From: Pseudomonas mendocina
GTDB taxonomy: Bacteria; Pseudomonadota; Gammaproteobacteria; Pseudomonadales; Pseudomonadaceae
Length of the DNA: 64,000 nt
NCBI RefSeq assembly: GCF_900636545.1
Contig: NZ_LR134290.1
Location: 1,736,001 to 1,800,000, forward strand
Direction of reading: 5' to 3'
In this document: piece by piece, positions 35,730 through 41,816 of the stretch
Position numbering within the stretch: the first letter of the stretch is position 1
How the letters are laid out: every line of letters begins with the position of its first letter
Program-made: the position numbers and the translations under genes
The notes under the pieces: model-generated
Databases searched by the model: none
Seen by the model: only the letters and a program-made list of their open reading frames with translations
What the model was told of the DNA's origin: nothing

Positions 35730-35769
35730 CTTTTTTCATCCACCGTTTGTGGTGGTTGTTCAGGCTACT
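35730..35769. repeat. Left copy of the direct repeat flanking the cassette island
   Basis: Begins with CTTTTTTCATCCACCGTTTG, an exact 20-nt match to 37881-37900, and continues with weaker similarity to give 34/40 identity. Upstream, GGTGGAT at 35705 can pair with ATCCACC at 35738, as in other dispersed Pseudomonas intergenic elements. It marks the outer edge of the foreign AT-rich block. Confidence 0.65.
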
Positions 35770-35776
35770 TGTTAGT

Positions 35777-35858
35777 GTTTCAACGCTGGTGCGCACGATA
35801 TGACAGGACGGGGTATAGGGTGCCAAATGAACTAGCTAAGCCGACTGCCGGGTTAGAC
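35777..35858 (-). other. Possible degenerate third attC site
   Basis: Directly after the stop of the 82-aa cassette gene the minus strand reads GTCTAAC, a perfect attC R'' core (RYYYAAC). A weak partner, GTTGAAA, occurs 75 nt further on. The central arms do not show the pattern of the other two sites, so the site may be truncated or the 3' edge of the array. Confidence 0.35.
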
Positions 35859-35860
35859 TT

Positions 35861-36109
35861 TTATTTTTCAATGATGAATCCGATTCCGTTACTCAACGTC
35901 ATAACCCATTCATGATCTGACCGAATTTCTTCGTTTCCCATGACCGGATATCTGCTGCACCAAGGTTCCGGTTTGATGCCCATGACTTGGCACAAATCAT
36001 GGGCTCTCGCTCGGAGCGAGCTGGGATCACCGGAAGTCATTTCAACTTCATTGGTGTAAATGTTCTCTCCATCTTCACCTCTTGTTGGGGTGGATTTTAT
36101 TAATTTCAT
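35861..36109 (-). CDS. Hypothetical protein, cassette ORF 3
   Basis: 82 aa, no recognised domain. Starts 8 nt after the GTTAG end of the attC at 36116-36191 and stops just before another core-like GTCTAAC. Sequence is soluble and charged (MKLIKSTPTRGEDGEN ... WVMTLSNGIGFIIEK) with two cysteines. Lacks its own evident promoter, as is normal for integron cassettes, relying on upstream transcription. Confidence 0.6.
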   Translation of the reverse strand: MKLIKSTPTRGEDGENIYTNEVEMTSGDPSSLRARAHDLCQVMGIKPEPWCSRYPVMGNEEIRSDHEWVMTLSNGIGFIIEK

Positions 36110-36115
36110 CTGTGC

Positions 36116-36191
36116 CTCTAACGTTTGGGTTGGGGGCGGGCTTTAGCCCGTCCCAGTAAGCGAAGCGAACGATTTGAACCACATGTTAGCC
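36116..36191 (-). other. attC recombination site 2 of the cassette array
   Basis: 76 nt. On the plus strand CTCTAAC at one end and GTTAGCC at the other are the core sites. The inner stem GGGGCGGGCT/AGCCCGTCCC has one mismatch, and the flank GCGAAGCGAACGATTTGAAC matches the usual attC half. The TAA stop of the 291-aa ORF lies within the GTTAG core. About three-quarters identical to the site at 37079. Confidence 0.72.
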
Positions 36192-37061
36192 ATTCGGTCC
36201 GTCATATTTTTGATCGAAAATCATGAATATTCGAGTATTTACTCTTTCGATCCAATCAAGAACGTTGGCCATGTTTTCATCCAAGCAATCAATTCGTTCC
36301 AGCCAGAGGCGGTACGACTCATTGCAGAATTTGAGCGTTGGACATATATACCTCACATCAGTCTCATGGTAAAACGGGTATACGGAAAATGTAGAGTCTT
36401 CGTTCTTTTGAAGGCACCAATCCATGGATTCGTTCCATGATCCATGTATGGATTCTGACATTAGTCCATAAGTGTATTTGTATAGATCCTCGTCTGTAAT
36501 TTCCTTGAATATGTCAAAGAACGTCTTACCTTGAAGCCTCCAGCGATTTCTCTTTTGTTCTGTGAAGTCGTCTTCTGAGAAGTCCTCTAGATCCATCTTT
36601 TCTTGTACGGATTTAAGCAGTCGCTTCCCGGCTTTTGTCTCAAAGAATCTAGAGCCTTCTTTTAGTTCGCGTAGTATCCTCAATCTGTCTTTGTACGAGC
36701 ACTTTCTGTAATCTTCAATTACTGCTGAACCGCTCTTTAGTAGATACTCTGCTGTTACAGCGGCCTCTATTAATGGTCGTTCGAGAATGCTTATGATTTC
36801 AGCATTATCTTTCTCATAATAAGTTACGATCTCTTTGAGGAGCTTCCATATCCTGGTTAGCAACCCCAAAATTGGAGCATCTTCCAAATTGAATCCGGTA
36901 GGATTTCGATCAAGATTCCGTATTCTAGTGATGCAGTCATAAATCTCTGCCACATCCCTAACGAAAGTGCCAGTAAATCTATTTAAATCATCAAGCGATC
37001 GTAGGCTTTTCTCTACATATGCCTCATCGTATCGACTTATGACTTTCTCTATTTCGTCCAT
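36186..37061 (-). CDS. Hypothetical protein (DUF5677-like), cassette ORF 2
   Basis: 291 aa, all-helical by composition, no signal peptide or membrane helix. The stretch IERPLIEAAVTAEYLL (as LERPLIEAAVTAEYLLKSG) and later YKYTYGLMSESIHGSW recall DUF5677, a family of unknown function often found in mobile elements and integron cassettes. Starts 18 nt after the GTTAG core of the 37079 attC and ends inside the next attC. AT-rich codon use unlike its neighbours. Function unknown; a protective or phage-related role is only speculation. Confidence 0.65.
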   Translation of the reverse strand: MDEIEKVISRYDEAYVEKSLRSLDDLNRFTGTFVRDVAEIYDCITRIRNLDRNPTGFNLEDAPILGLLTRIWKLLKEIVTYYEKDNAEIISILERPLIEAAVTAEYLLKSGSAVIEDYRKCSYKDRLRILRELKEGSRFFETKAGKRLLKSVQEKMDLEDFSEDDFTEQKRNRWRLQGKTFFDIFKEITDEDLYKYTYGLMSESIHGSWNESMDWCLQKNEDSTFSVYPFYHETDVRYICPTLKFCNESYRLWLERIDCLDENMANVLDWIERVNTRIFMIFDQKYDGPNG

Positions 37062-37078
37062 GCTTCGTACTTTTGTAT

Positions 37079-37152
37079 GGCTAACGTTTGGTTAAGGGGG
37101 CGGGCTTTATCCCGTTCCAGTGAGCGCAGCGAGCGATTTGAATTTGTTAGGG
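37079..37152 (-). other. attC recombination site 1 of the cassette array
   Basis: 74 nt between core sites GGCTAAC and GTTAGGG (plus-strand reading). Contains GGGGGCGGGCTTTATCCCG inner dyad and the flank AGCGCAGCGAGCGATTTGAA, matching the site at 36116. The TAA stop of the 174-aa ORF is inside the GTTAG core, the compact layout expected of integron cassettes. Confidence 0.73.
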
Positions 37153-37671
37153 TTGCTCACACGAGCGTATTAGCTTGTTTAGCTCTTCAATGTGTTCTGC
37201 ACATAGGTCGCAGATGGAATTTTGAGCGCTGTCAGTAGAGAAATAAAAGCTTCCGGGGCCAAAATTGAAGTTAATAGGCTCTCCAGCTTTTGGTGGGATA
37301 TAGGGTTTAGTTTCTCTAAAGCGAAAAATTACATTGTTACCAGGCGGAGGAAAATAGCCTTCATGTGCTGGATTAACTGGCTTGTAGTGAGCGGCGATTG
37401 TACGCCATCCGCCATCTGGGCCGGACTCGTAAAATTCAGGATGACTTTTCCTAAATTTTTTGACGCTCGATATTGATTCTGAATTTTGCTTGAGGTGCTC
37501 GCCGCAACTGTAGCAGGCATTAAGAAATGCACTTAACAAATAAGAAAATTCTTGCTCTGTTGCACGCCCTTCAGTTAATGGACTGCGTCCGATTTCGATT
37601 TTATCCATTAGTTTTAAGTAGAAGCATGCCTCGTCAAGCTTTTGCCTTGCATTGAGCGCGAAATTTTCCAT
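37147..37671 (-). CDS. Hypothetical protein, cassette ORF 1
   Basis: 174 aa, soluble. Helical N-terminal half (LDEACFYLKLMDKIEIGR ... SYLLSAFLNACYSCGEHL) and a C-terminal half rich in Pro/Gly/Phe, ending with CDLCAEHIEELNKLI. Cysteines are spaced like a possible metal or redox site (CYSC, CDLC). No family recognised. Its ATG lies 5 nt after a GTTAGGG core (37677-37683) that should be the R' site of an upstream attI or attC; the stop is inside attC 1. First cassette in the transcription direction. Confidence 0.62.
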   Translation of the reverse strand: MENFALNARQKLDEACFYLKLMDKIEIGRSPLTEGRATEQEFSYLLSAFLNACYSCGEHLKQNSESISSVKKFRKSHPEFYESGPDGGWRTIAAHYKPVNPAHEGYFPPPGNNVIFRFRETKPYIPPKAGEPINFNFGPGSFYFSTDSAQNSICDLCAEHIEELNKLIRSCEQP

Positions 37672-37683
37672 ACTTACCCTAAC

Positions 37684-37880
37684 AGTGATTAGATAGATGG
37701 CGGTACTAATCCGATAGTAGAGCCTTACATCTAACTCCGCACCATCTCGCTTCGCTTCGCACTAGAAAGCCTTTCCAATCATAGCCTTACCGCTGTGCCC
37801 CGGGACTCCGCTGTATTCGCTTGGCCTCCTCTTTCTGCTCCAGCATTAGGCCTGGCACACCACGCGTAGTGTCGATGACG
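37684..37880. other. Upstream flank of the cassette array, possible att remnant
   Basis: Within the 521-nt gene-free interval 37672-38192. Reading on the minus strand, a second GTTAGAT core (plus-strand ATCTAAC near 37729) with GAAGCGAAGCGAGATGG beside it suggests a degraded att site, and ATTAGGC near 37846 could be its partner. No ORF in this stretch looks real. Low-confidence interpretation. Confidence 0.35.
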
Positions 37881-37920
37881 CTTTTTTCATCCACCGTTTG
37901 CTCTGGCTGTTCGCGCTACT
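37881..37920. repeat. Right copy of the direct repeat flanking the cassette island
   Basis: Exact 20-nt match CTTTTTTCATCCACCGTTTG to the left copy at 35730, then imperfect similarity through GCTACT (34/40 overall). Same orientation as the left copy. Confidence 0.65.
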
Positions 37921-37934
37921 GGCTATCGAAAGCT

Positions 37935-37956
37935 TCGCCGCTGAAGCGCCTCCCAC
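37935..37956. repeat. REP-like half element
   Basis: TCGCCGCTGAAGCGCCTCCC matches the right arm of the REP-like element at 2696-2742. Only one arm is recognisable. Confidence 0.6.
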
Positions 37957-38070
37957 GGTGCGGTGAATGTTCCTGTGCCTGTGGGTGGCGCTCTCGGCTC
38001 TGGCATCCTGATACGCTCTACATCCTGCATCCATGCAGTCGTAGCCGCGACTGGTAGCGGGCAAAGCGCC

Positions 38071-38091
38071 CCCGGATTTCATCCGGGCTAC
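38071..38091. repeat. GTAGCCCGGAT-type repeat, single copy
   Basis: Ends CATCCGGGCTAC and contains the CCCGGAT/ATCCGGG dyad, the same family as 22273-22330. Confidence 0.6.
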
Positions 38092-38111
38092 GAAAAACTT
38101 TTTTCGCCTGC

Positions 38112-38137
38112 TGTAACGCCCGCATCCCTGCCTCGTC
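38112..38137 (+). promoter_or_regulatory. Candidate ECF-type promoter of the hvf operon
   Basis: TGTAAC, 16 nt, then CGTC, about 55 nt upstream of the hvfA start. AAC-containing -35 and CGTC/CGTA -10 elements at this spacing are typical of ECF sigma factors, and the metal-responsive SigF regulon of Caulobacter uses a GTAACC-type -35. Inferred target of the ECF factor encoded at 34820. Confidence 0.35.
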
Positions 38138-38192
38138 CATTGCTGCGAGGGCGCCAATCCGGCGTCGTATTCGAAACTGATGGAGAGATGCC

Positions 38193-38486
38193 ATGAAACA
38201 ACTCAATACCCTGACCGCTACCCTGGGCGCTGCGCTGCTGACTTCCATGGCGTTCACTGCCCATGCCGCGAGCAACCCGTTCGCTGCGCAGGAACTGGCC
38301 AGCGGCTATAGCCTGGCCGCTGCCGAGAAAGCGCAGGAAGGTTCCTGTGGCGAAGGCAAATGCGGTGGCGAGATGAAAGCCGACGCAGAGGGCAAGTGTG
38401 GCGAGGGCAAGTGTGGTGGCGAGAAAAAAGCCGATGCCGAGGGTAAATGCGGCGAAGGCAAGTGCGGCGGCGAGAAGAGCGAGTAA
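38193..38486 (+). CDS. hvfA: HvfA/bufferin-type RiPP metallophore precursor
   Basis: 97 aa. Sec signal peptide with cleavage after TAHA (residue 25). The mature part has a short leader-like segment (ASNPFAAQELASGYSLAAAE), then a 17-residue repeat present 2.7 times, with six Cys (52, 57, 69, 74, 86, 91) in EGKCG/EGSCG contexts. EGKCG-containing precursors next to DUF692 genes are converted by MNIO enzymes, the cysteines becoming oxazolone/thioamide or thiooxazole groups that bind copper. Precedes hvfBCX as an operon. Modification of this peptide is inferred from family and neighbours. Confidence 0.85.
   Translation: MKQLNTLTATLGAALLTSMAFTAHAASNPFAAQELASGYSLAAAEKAQEGSCGEGKCGGEMKADAEGKCGEGKCGGEKKADAEGKCGEGKCGGEKSE
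38343..38485 (+). repeat. 51-bp in-frame tandem repeat in hvfA
   Basis: Almost three units of 51 nt encode the 17-residue Cys-rich repeat (CGEGKCGGE + K/M-KADAEGK). Units differ at only a few positions, including synonymous ones, so the array may change copy number and thereby the number of modified cysteines. Confidence 0.75.
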
Positions 38487-38506
38487 GGGCGAGGGGAGGA
38501 CGGATC

Positions 38507-39349
38507 ATGCACCTCGCAAACTTCATCGGCGCCGGTCTCGGCCTGCGGCGCGGGCTGCTCGCTGAGCTGATCGGCGATGACGCCAGCGGCGCCGACTTTC
38601 TCGAAGTGGCGCCGGAGAACTGGATCGGTGTCGGTGGCCGGTTGGGCAAGCAGTTGCGCGCCCTGAGCGAGCGCCGGCCGTTGCTGTGCCATGGTCTGTC
38701 CCTCAACCTCGGCGGCTTCGCGCCGCTGAACCTGGAGTTGCTGCACGCCATCAAGGGTTTTCTCGACGCGCATGGCGTGCTGGCCTACAGCGAGCATCTG
38801 TCGGCCTGTGCTGACGACGGCCAGCTGTATGACCTGATGCCGCTGCCGTTTTCCGAGGAGTCGGTGGCGCGAATTGCCGAGCGCGTGCGCGTCGTTCAGG
38901 ACGTACTGGAGCGGCCGCTGATCATCGAGAACGTCTCGGCCTATGCGCGCCTGCCCGGTGAGCTGGACGAGGCGGATTTTGTTCGCGCGGTGCTGGAGCG
39001 TGCTGATTGCCAGTTGCTGCTCGACGTCAACAACGTCTACGTCAACAGCCTGAACTTCGGCTTCGATGCCGAGGCCTACATCGCCGCGATGCCCAGCGAG
39101 CGCATCGCCTATTTGCACGTCGCCGGTCACTACGACCAGGCGGCAGACCTGAAGATCGATACCCACGGTGCGCCGGTTATCGACCCGGTGTGGGCACTGC
39201 TAAGCAGCGCTTACGCGCAGCATGGCGTGCGCCCGACGCTGCTGGAGCGTGACTTCAACTTCCCGCCGCTGGCCGAGCTGTATGCCGAGCTGGCGCATAT
39301 CCGCAGCCTGCAACAGGCTGTGCAACCGCTGAGTAGGTACGGCACATGA
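38507..39349 (+). CDS. hvfB: MNIO-type RiPP maturase (DUF692 family)
   Basis: 280 aa TIM-barrel enzyme of the multinuclear non-haem iron oxidative family (MbnB/TglH relatives). Start behind GGGGAGGA. Seen likely iron ligands: EVAPENW near residue 29, CHGLSLNLGG, YSEHLSAC, IIENVSAY, LLDVNNVYVN, LHVAGHYDQ and LERDFNF, the His/Asp/Glu set expected of DUF692. Known reaction: oxygen-dependent oxidation of cysteine in a precursor peptide. Lies 20 nt after hvfA and overlaps hvfC by 4 nt. Confidence 0.9.
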   Translation: MHLANFIGAGLGLRRGLLAELIGDDASGADFLEVAPENWIGVGGRLGKQLRALSERRPLLCHGLSLNLGGFAPLNLELLHAIKGFLDAHGVLAYSEHLSACADDGQLYDLMPLPFSEESVARIAERVRVVQDVLERPLIIENVSAYARLPGELDEADFVRAVLERADCQLLLDVNNVYVNSLNFGFDAEAYIAAMPSERIAYLHVAGHYDQAADLKIDTHGAPVIDPVWALLSSAYAQHGVRPTLLERDFNFPPLAELYAELAHIRSLQQAVQPLSRYGT

Positions 39350-40056
39350 ACGGCGTGCAATTGCAGCGCGACTTCGCTGCGCGTATTCGCCAGCCTGAGG
39401 CGCAGGCGCTATTGCCGGGCATCAGCGACGAGCGCATGGCGGTCTACGAGTCGCTGTTCTTCAACAATGTCGCCAGCCTGGTTGGCGGTGCTTTCCCCGT
39501 GCTGCGCGGGGTTCTCGGGGGCGAGCGCTGGCAGCGGCTGCTGCGCGCGTTCTTTGCCGAGCATCGGGCGAGCACGCCGTACTTTCTTGAGATCAGTCAG
39601 GAGTTCATTGCCTGGCTGCAGCAGGGCTATCGCGCCGAGCCTGACTACCCTGCGTTCATGCTGGAGCTGGCGCATTACGAGTGGGTTGAGCTGGCGCTGG
39701 ATGTCAGCGATGCGCAGTTGCCCGAGCGCGGCTGGTCGCCACTGGCCTGGCCGTTGGCCTATCGCTGGCCGGTGCAGATGATCGGTGTCGATCACTGCCC
39801 CACGCAGCCGCCGGCCGAGCCGACCTGCCTGCTGGTCTGGCGTGATCGCCAGGATCAGGTGCGCTTCATGCAGTTGGCGCCGTTCGCCTATCAGTTGGCG
39901 TTGCGCCTGCAGGCTGGTGAGCCGCCCATGCAGGCGCTGCTTGGGTTGGCCTCCGCCCATGGTCTGGCTGCCGATAGCAGCTATTTCGACAACGCTCGCG
40001 CGCTGCTGGATGACTGGCAGGAGCGCGATATCTGGTTTCCCCATTCCGAGGACTGA
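39346..40056 (+). CDS. hvfC: RiPP maturation partner protein (DUF2063 family)
   Basis: 236 aa. N-terminal domain of DUF2063 (QLQRDFAARIRQPEAQ ... RMAVYESLFFNNVASLVGGA), as found in partner proteins of DUF692 maturases such as MbnC, with a C-terminal domain of less conserved sequence. Known for partners: recognises the precursor leader and presents it to the MNIO enzyme. ATGA overlap with hvfB implies coupled translation and complex formation. Confidence 0.88.
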   Translation: MNGVQLQRDFAARIRQPEAQALLPGISDERMAVYESLFFNNVASLVGGAFPVLRGVLGGERWQRLLRAFFAEHRASTPYFLEISQEFIAWLQQGYRAEPDYPAFMLELAHYEWVELALDVSDAQLPERGWSPLAWPLAYRWPVQMIGVDHCPTQPPAEPTCLLVWRDRQDQVRFMQLAPFAYQLALRLQAGEPPMQALLGLASAHGLAADSSYFDNARALLDDWQERDIWFPHSED

Positions 40057-40061
40057 CCGCC

Positions 40062-40661
40062 ATGATCGCTTTGCTAAATCGCTTCCAGGACGCGCTGGAG
40101 GCCACCCAGCGCCTGGATTTTCTCGGCCCGCTCTTGCTGCGCCTGTATCTGGTGCCGGTGTTCTGGATGGCCGGTATGCAGAAACTGTCCGATATCGACG
40201 CCACTGCCGCCTGGTTCGGCAACCCGGACTGGGGCCTGGGCCTGCCGTTTCCCGAACTGCTGGCCTGGGCGGCGGCGCTGACCGAGGCTGGTGGCGCTAT
40301 TCTGCTGCTGTTCGGCTTTGCTGTGCGCTGGATCAGCATTCCGCTGATCGTCACCATGCTGGTGGCGATTTTCGCTGTGCACTGGCCCTATGGCTGGCAA
40401 GCAATTGCCGACCCATCGGCACCCTTTGCCAACGAGCGCGTGCTGGCGGCGGCGGAGAAGATCGAACGGGCGCGGGCGATTCTGCGCGAGCACGGCAATT
40501 ACGACTGGCTGACCGGCAGTGGCAAGTTCGTGGTGTTGAACAACGGTATTGAGTTCGCCGCCACCTACCTGGTGATGCTGGTGGCGTTGTTCTTCAGCGG
40601 GGCAGGGCGCTGGTTGAGCGTCGATTACTGGCTGGCGCGACGCTTCAGAATTTCCCGCTAA
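40062..40661 (+). CDS. hvfX: DoxX-family membrane protein of the hvf operon
   Basis: 199 aa with four predicted helices. DoxX signature FWMAGMQKLSDIDATAAWF near the N-terminus, followed by EAGGAILLLFGFAVRW and IAVHWPYGW-type stretches (seen as FAVHWPYGW). A ~45-residue loop (NERVLAAAEKIERARAIL) is inserted before the last helix. DoxX proteins accompany hvfABC operons and are thought to assist maturation or redox/copper handling in the inner membrane. Five nt after hvfC; convergent with the AraC gene with a 4-nt overlap. Confidence 0.86.
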   Translation: MIALLNRFQDALEATQRLDFLGPLLLRLYLVPVFWMAGMQKLSDIDATAAWFGNPDWGLGLPFPELLAWAAALTEAGGAILLLFGFAVRWISIPLIVTMLVAIFAVHWPYGWQAIADPSAPFANERVLAAAEKIERARAILREHGNYDWLTGSGKFVVLNNGIEFAATYLVMLVALFFSGAGRWLSVDYWLARRFRISR

Positions 40662-41692
40662 CCCAGCGGGTTATCCCGGCGCCGGCTTTCGCGAAACTCG
40701 CCCGGCGTCTGCCCGGTCCAGCTCTTGAAACTGCGGTGGAACGAGCGTGATTCGGTGAAGCCCAGGTAGCAGGCGATGTCCTGGATCGCCAGGTCGCTGC
40801 GCAGCAGGTAATGCTCGGCCAGCTCCTGGCGCAGCTCGTCGAGAATCTGCTGGTAGCTGGTGCCGGCCTGTTGCAGGTGGCGCTGCAGGGTGCGCACGGT
40901 CATGTCGAACTTCTCTGCCACCCGTTCCTTGCGCGGCAGGCCGTCCTTGAGCAGCAGGCGCAGGGCGTTCTTCACCCGGCGCGGCAGTGGCTCGTTATCG
41001 TCCAGCCCGGCCATCAGGGTCAGGGCATGTTCTTCCAGCGTGCGCAGCAGGTTGGCATCGGCCTGGCGCAGCGGCACGCCGAGGTAATCCAGCGGCACCA
41101 GCAGGGCGTTGCAGGGTTGTTCGAACAGTACCGGGCAGCCGAACAGCTGCTGGTATTCGGCCAGGTCGGTGTCGGCCGGTTGCGCATGCTCGAACCACAC
41201 TTCGCGCGGCGAATGCTCGGAGTCGGCGATCCAGCGGGCGTACAGCAGCCAGGAGGCGAGCACGTTCTCGACCATATGGCGGCGTACGTCCGGCGCCTGA
41301 TGACGGCAACTCCAGATCAGCCGCACGTGATCCTCGGCGGCTTCGAGACGGCTGGTGCCCATGTCGCCCACCAGTTTCTCGTACGGCACGATGCGGCCCA
41401 TGGCCTCACCCAGGGTGGCGCAGTTCATTGCGATGTAACCGAGCACGCTCCACGAGCCGGGCTGCACGAAACGCGCTGAGTGCAGGCCGAATAAGGGATC
41501 ACCGGAAACCTCGATCAGATGCGCCAGCAGGCGCTCATGCACCTCGCTGGGCATGCGCTTGCCGTTATCGGCCAGGTCCTGCGCGCCAATCCCGGCGGCG
41601 GCCAGCGCACGGTCGATATCCAGACCGAGCTGTTCGGCCTGGCGCAGGTATTTGAGCAGGGCTGGAACCGAGGTATAGCCGAGGTTTTCCAT
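40658..41692 (-). CDS. AraC family regulator with arabinose-binding-type N-domain
   Basis: 344 aa. N-terminal ~200 residues match the Arabinose_bd/PF12625 ligand region (ALAAAGIGAQDLADNGKRM ... PGSWSVLGYIAMNCATLGEA), C-terminal AraC domain shows VAEKFDMTVRTLQRHLQQAG and IACYLGFTESRSFHRSFKSW. Divergent from the AGPS/GlpD/FGGY operon with about 120 nt between starts, so it most likely activates that operon. Members of this subfamily respond to fatty or hydroxy acids and amino acids; ligand unknown here. Confidence 0.88.
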   Translation of the reverse strand: MENLGYTSVPALLKYLRQAEQLGLDIDRALAAAGIGAQDLADNGKRMPSEVHERLLAHLIEVSGDPLFGLHSARFVQPGSWSVLGYIAMNCATLGEAMGRIVPYEKLVGDMGTSRLEAAEDHVRLIWSCRHQAPDVRRHMVENVLASWLLYARWIADSEHSPREVWFEHAQPADTDLAEYQQLFGCPVLFEQPCNALLVPLDYLGVPLRQADANLLRTLEEHALTLMAGLDDNEPLPRRVKNALRLLLKDGLPRKERVAEKFDMTVRTLQRHLQQAGTSYQQILDELRQELAEHYLLRSDLAIQDIACYLGFTESRSFHRSFKSWTGQTPGEFRESRRRDNPLG

Positions 41693-41712
41693 GGATTCTT
41701 CTTGTTCTGGGT

Positions 41713-41747
41713 GCCTGTCTTGATTGGCGATAGCGCCTGTCCCGATT
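41713..41747. promoter_or_regulatory. Direct-repeat candidate AraC operator
   Basis: GCCTGTCTTGATT and GCCTGTCCCGATT (11 of 13 identical) are spaced exactly 22 nt apart, two helical turns, between the divergent AraC regulator and the AGPS operon. This is the usual arrangement of AraC activator half-sites. Confidence 0.5.
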
Positions 41748-41816
41748 CGACAGTGACGGAAATCGGCGGCTGGCTAGTATAGGCAGCCATAAGTGCTGAT
41801 CGGAATGGGGGATGCG

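Larger units (their letters stand above)
35852..37683 (-). mobile_element. Integron-type gene cassette cluster without integrase (CALIN)
   Basis: Three minus-strand ORFs (174, 291 and 82 aa), each starting 7-20 nt after a GTTAG core site, and the first two ending with a stop codon inside the next core site; two ~75-nt attC sites separate them. The block is visibly AT-rich compared with both sides and codon use differs. No intI or attI is recognisable in the window. Bounded by direct repeats at 35730 and 37881. Inferred to be mobile cassettes captured by an integron and left at a secondary or orphan location. Confidence 0.7.

Noticed and set aside
36174..36440. Plus-strand ORF overlapping the 291-aa cassette gene
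   Set aside because: It lies opposite the larger ORF and starts inside the attC site; cassette orientation supports the minus-strand gene.
35650..38192. Search for an integrase, transposase or toxin-antitoxin pair with the cassettes
   Set aside because: No ORF here has tyrosine-recombinase, DDE or toxin-antitoxin features; only three cassette ORFs are credible.
38343..38485. Tandem repeats considered as CRISPR or VNTR noise
   Set aside because: Units are in frame, code for the Cys-rich repeat of HvfA and lack spacers.
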